Source: Pseudomonadota bacterium
GTDB lineage: Bacteria; Pseudomonadota; Alphaproteobacteria; Acetobacterales; Acetobacteraceae
Reading direction: 5' to 3'
DNA: 64,000 bases
NCBI GenBank assembly: GCA_021845985.1
Contig: JAJZES010000029.1
Location: forward strand, 1 to 64,000
The first letter of the stretch is position 1. Each line of letters begins with the position of its first letter. The translations under genes and the position numbers were made by a program. The notes under the pieces were generated by a model. It was not told where the DNA came from, made no database searches, and saw only the letters and a list, made by a program, of their open reading frames with translations. Of the stretch, positions 63,948 through 64,000 are shown piece after piece.

Positions 63948-64000
63948 GGCGTCTCCAGCCGGCGCGCTTCGTCGGCCAGCATGATCGGGATGCCGTCGCG
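63944..64000 (-). CDS. Trm112 family protein, C-terminal fragment (runs off the window)
   Basis: The last 18 codons read RDGIPIMLADEARRLETP, the conserved end of Trm112/YcaR-type small proteins (normally about 60 residues, with IRDGIPIML-DEAR near the end). Trm112 proteins are small zinc-binding partners of methyltransferases in eukaryotes; the bacterial role is less clear. The stop overlaps the DUF971 start. The rest is beyond the window. Confidence 0.8.
   Translation of the reverse strand, partial: RDGIPIMLADEARRLETP

Overview
The window is GC-rich (roughly 70%), densely coded DNA from the chromosome of an alphaproteobacterium. The best guess is Rhodospirillales, probably Acetobacteraceae. 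This rests on the glyA-nrdR-ribD-ribE-ribB-ribH-nusB-thiL run, the ihfA-merR pair, the Trm112-DUF971 pair, a PHB regulator beside a PhaC-like hydrolase, and a Hint-domain protein of the type common in Acetobacteraceae. No rRNA, tRNA, CRISPR array or replication origin was seen. Many genes overlap by 4 bases (ATGA or GTGA), so most runs are tight operons.

Layout. 1-124: end of an IS5-family element abutting the stop codon of a dipeptide ABC operon (dppABCDF, 125-5673, minus strand), with a strong hairpin between dppA and dppB. 5.8-8.3 kb: zinc-ribbon membrane protein, doxX-wrbA and a divergent LysR regulator. 8.3-14.8 kb: riboflavin, thiamine and one-carbon operon. 14.9-15.4 kb: probable gene remnant. 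15.5-18.4 kb: hemB, then mntH and mntR diverging around a perfect 22-bp palindrome. 18.4-21 kb: a large lipase-Hint fusion. 21-24 kb: GST, a phosphoribosyltransferase-like gene with a probable frameshift, merR and ihfA. 24-30.2 kb: surface-sugar genes (DegT, CapD/PglF, WecA-like), an MFS gene and a GST. 30.3-35 kb: duplicated-domain secreted protein, MarR, leucyl aminopeptidase and htpG. 35-38.3 kb: ClC transporter with two small glycosyltransferases. 38.4-42.2 kb: radical SAM protein and two transporters. 42.4-43.2 kb: MNT-HEPN toxin-antitoxin pair whose toxin frame is cut by an amber codon. 43.3-46.4 kb: sugar ABC transporter without an ATPase. 46.3-54.5 kb: hybrid-type sensor kinase, Bax-inhibitor protein, ybbA/ybbP exporter with divergent tesA and thpR, and a glycosyltransferase. 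54.8-57.9 kb: YeiH exporter, LysR and an orphan binding protein. 57.9-60.1 kb: PHA-related genes. 60.3-64 kb: XRE regulator, OmpR-type response regulator, ribA, L,D-transpeptidase, DUF971 and the trm112 tail.

How the genes fit together. Riboflavin synthesis is split. The RibB-type gene in the main operon carries a GTP cyclohydrolase II domain without its zinc cysteines. An intact cyclohydrolase II lies 50 kb away, behind an N-terminal region that looks like a worn-out RibB domain. The CapD-type dehydratase, DegT aminotransferase and WecA-like transferase could make and load an amino-sugar onto a lipid carrier. The PhaC/PhaE-like pair and PhaR point to polyhydroxyalkanoate storage. The most unusual loci are the lipase-Hint protein, the interrupted HEPN toxin and the phosphoribosyltransferase-like gene.
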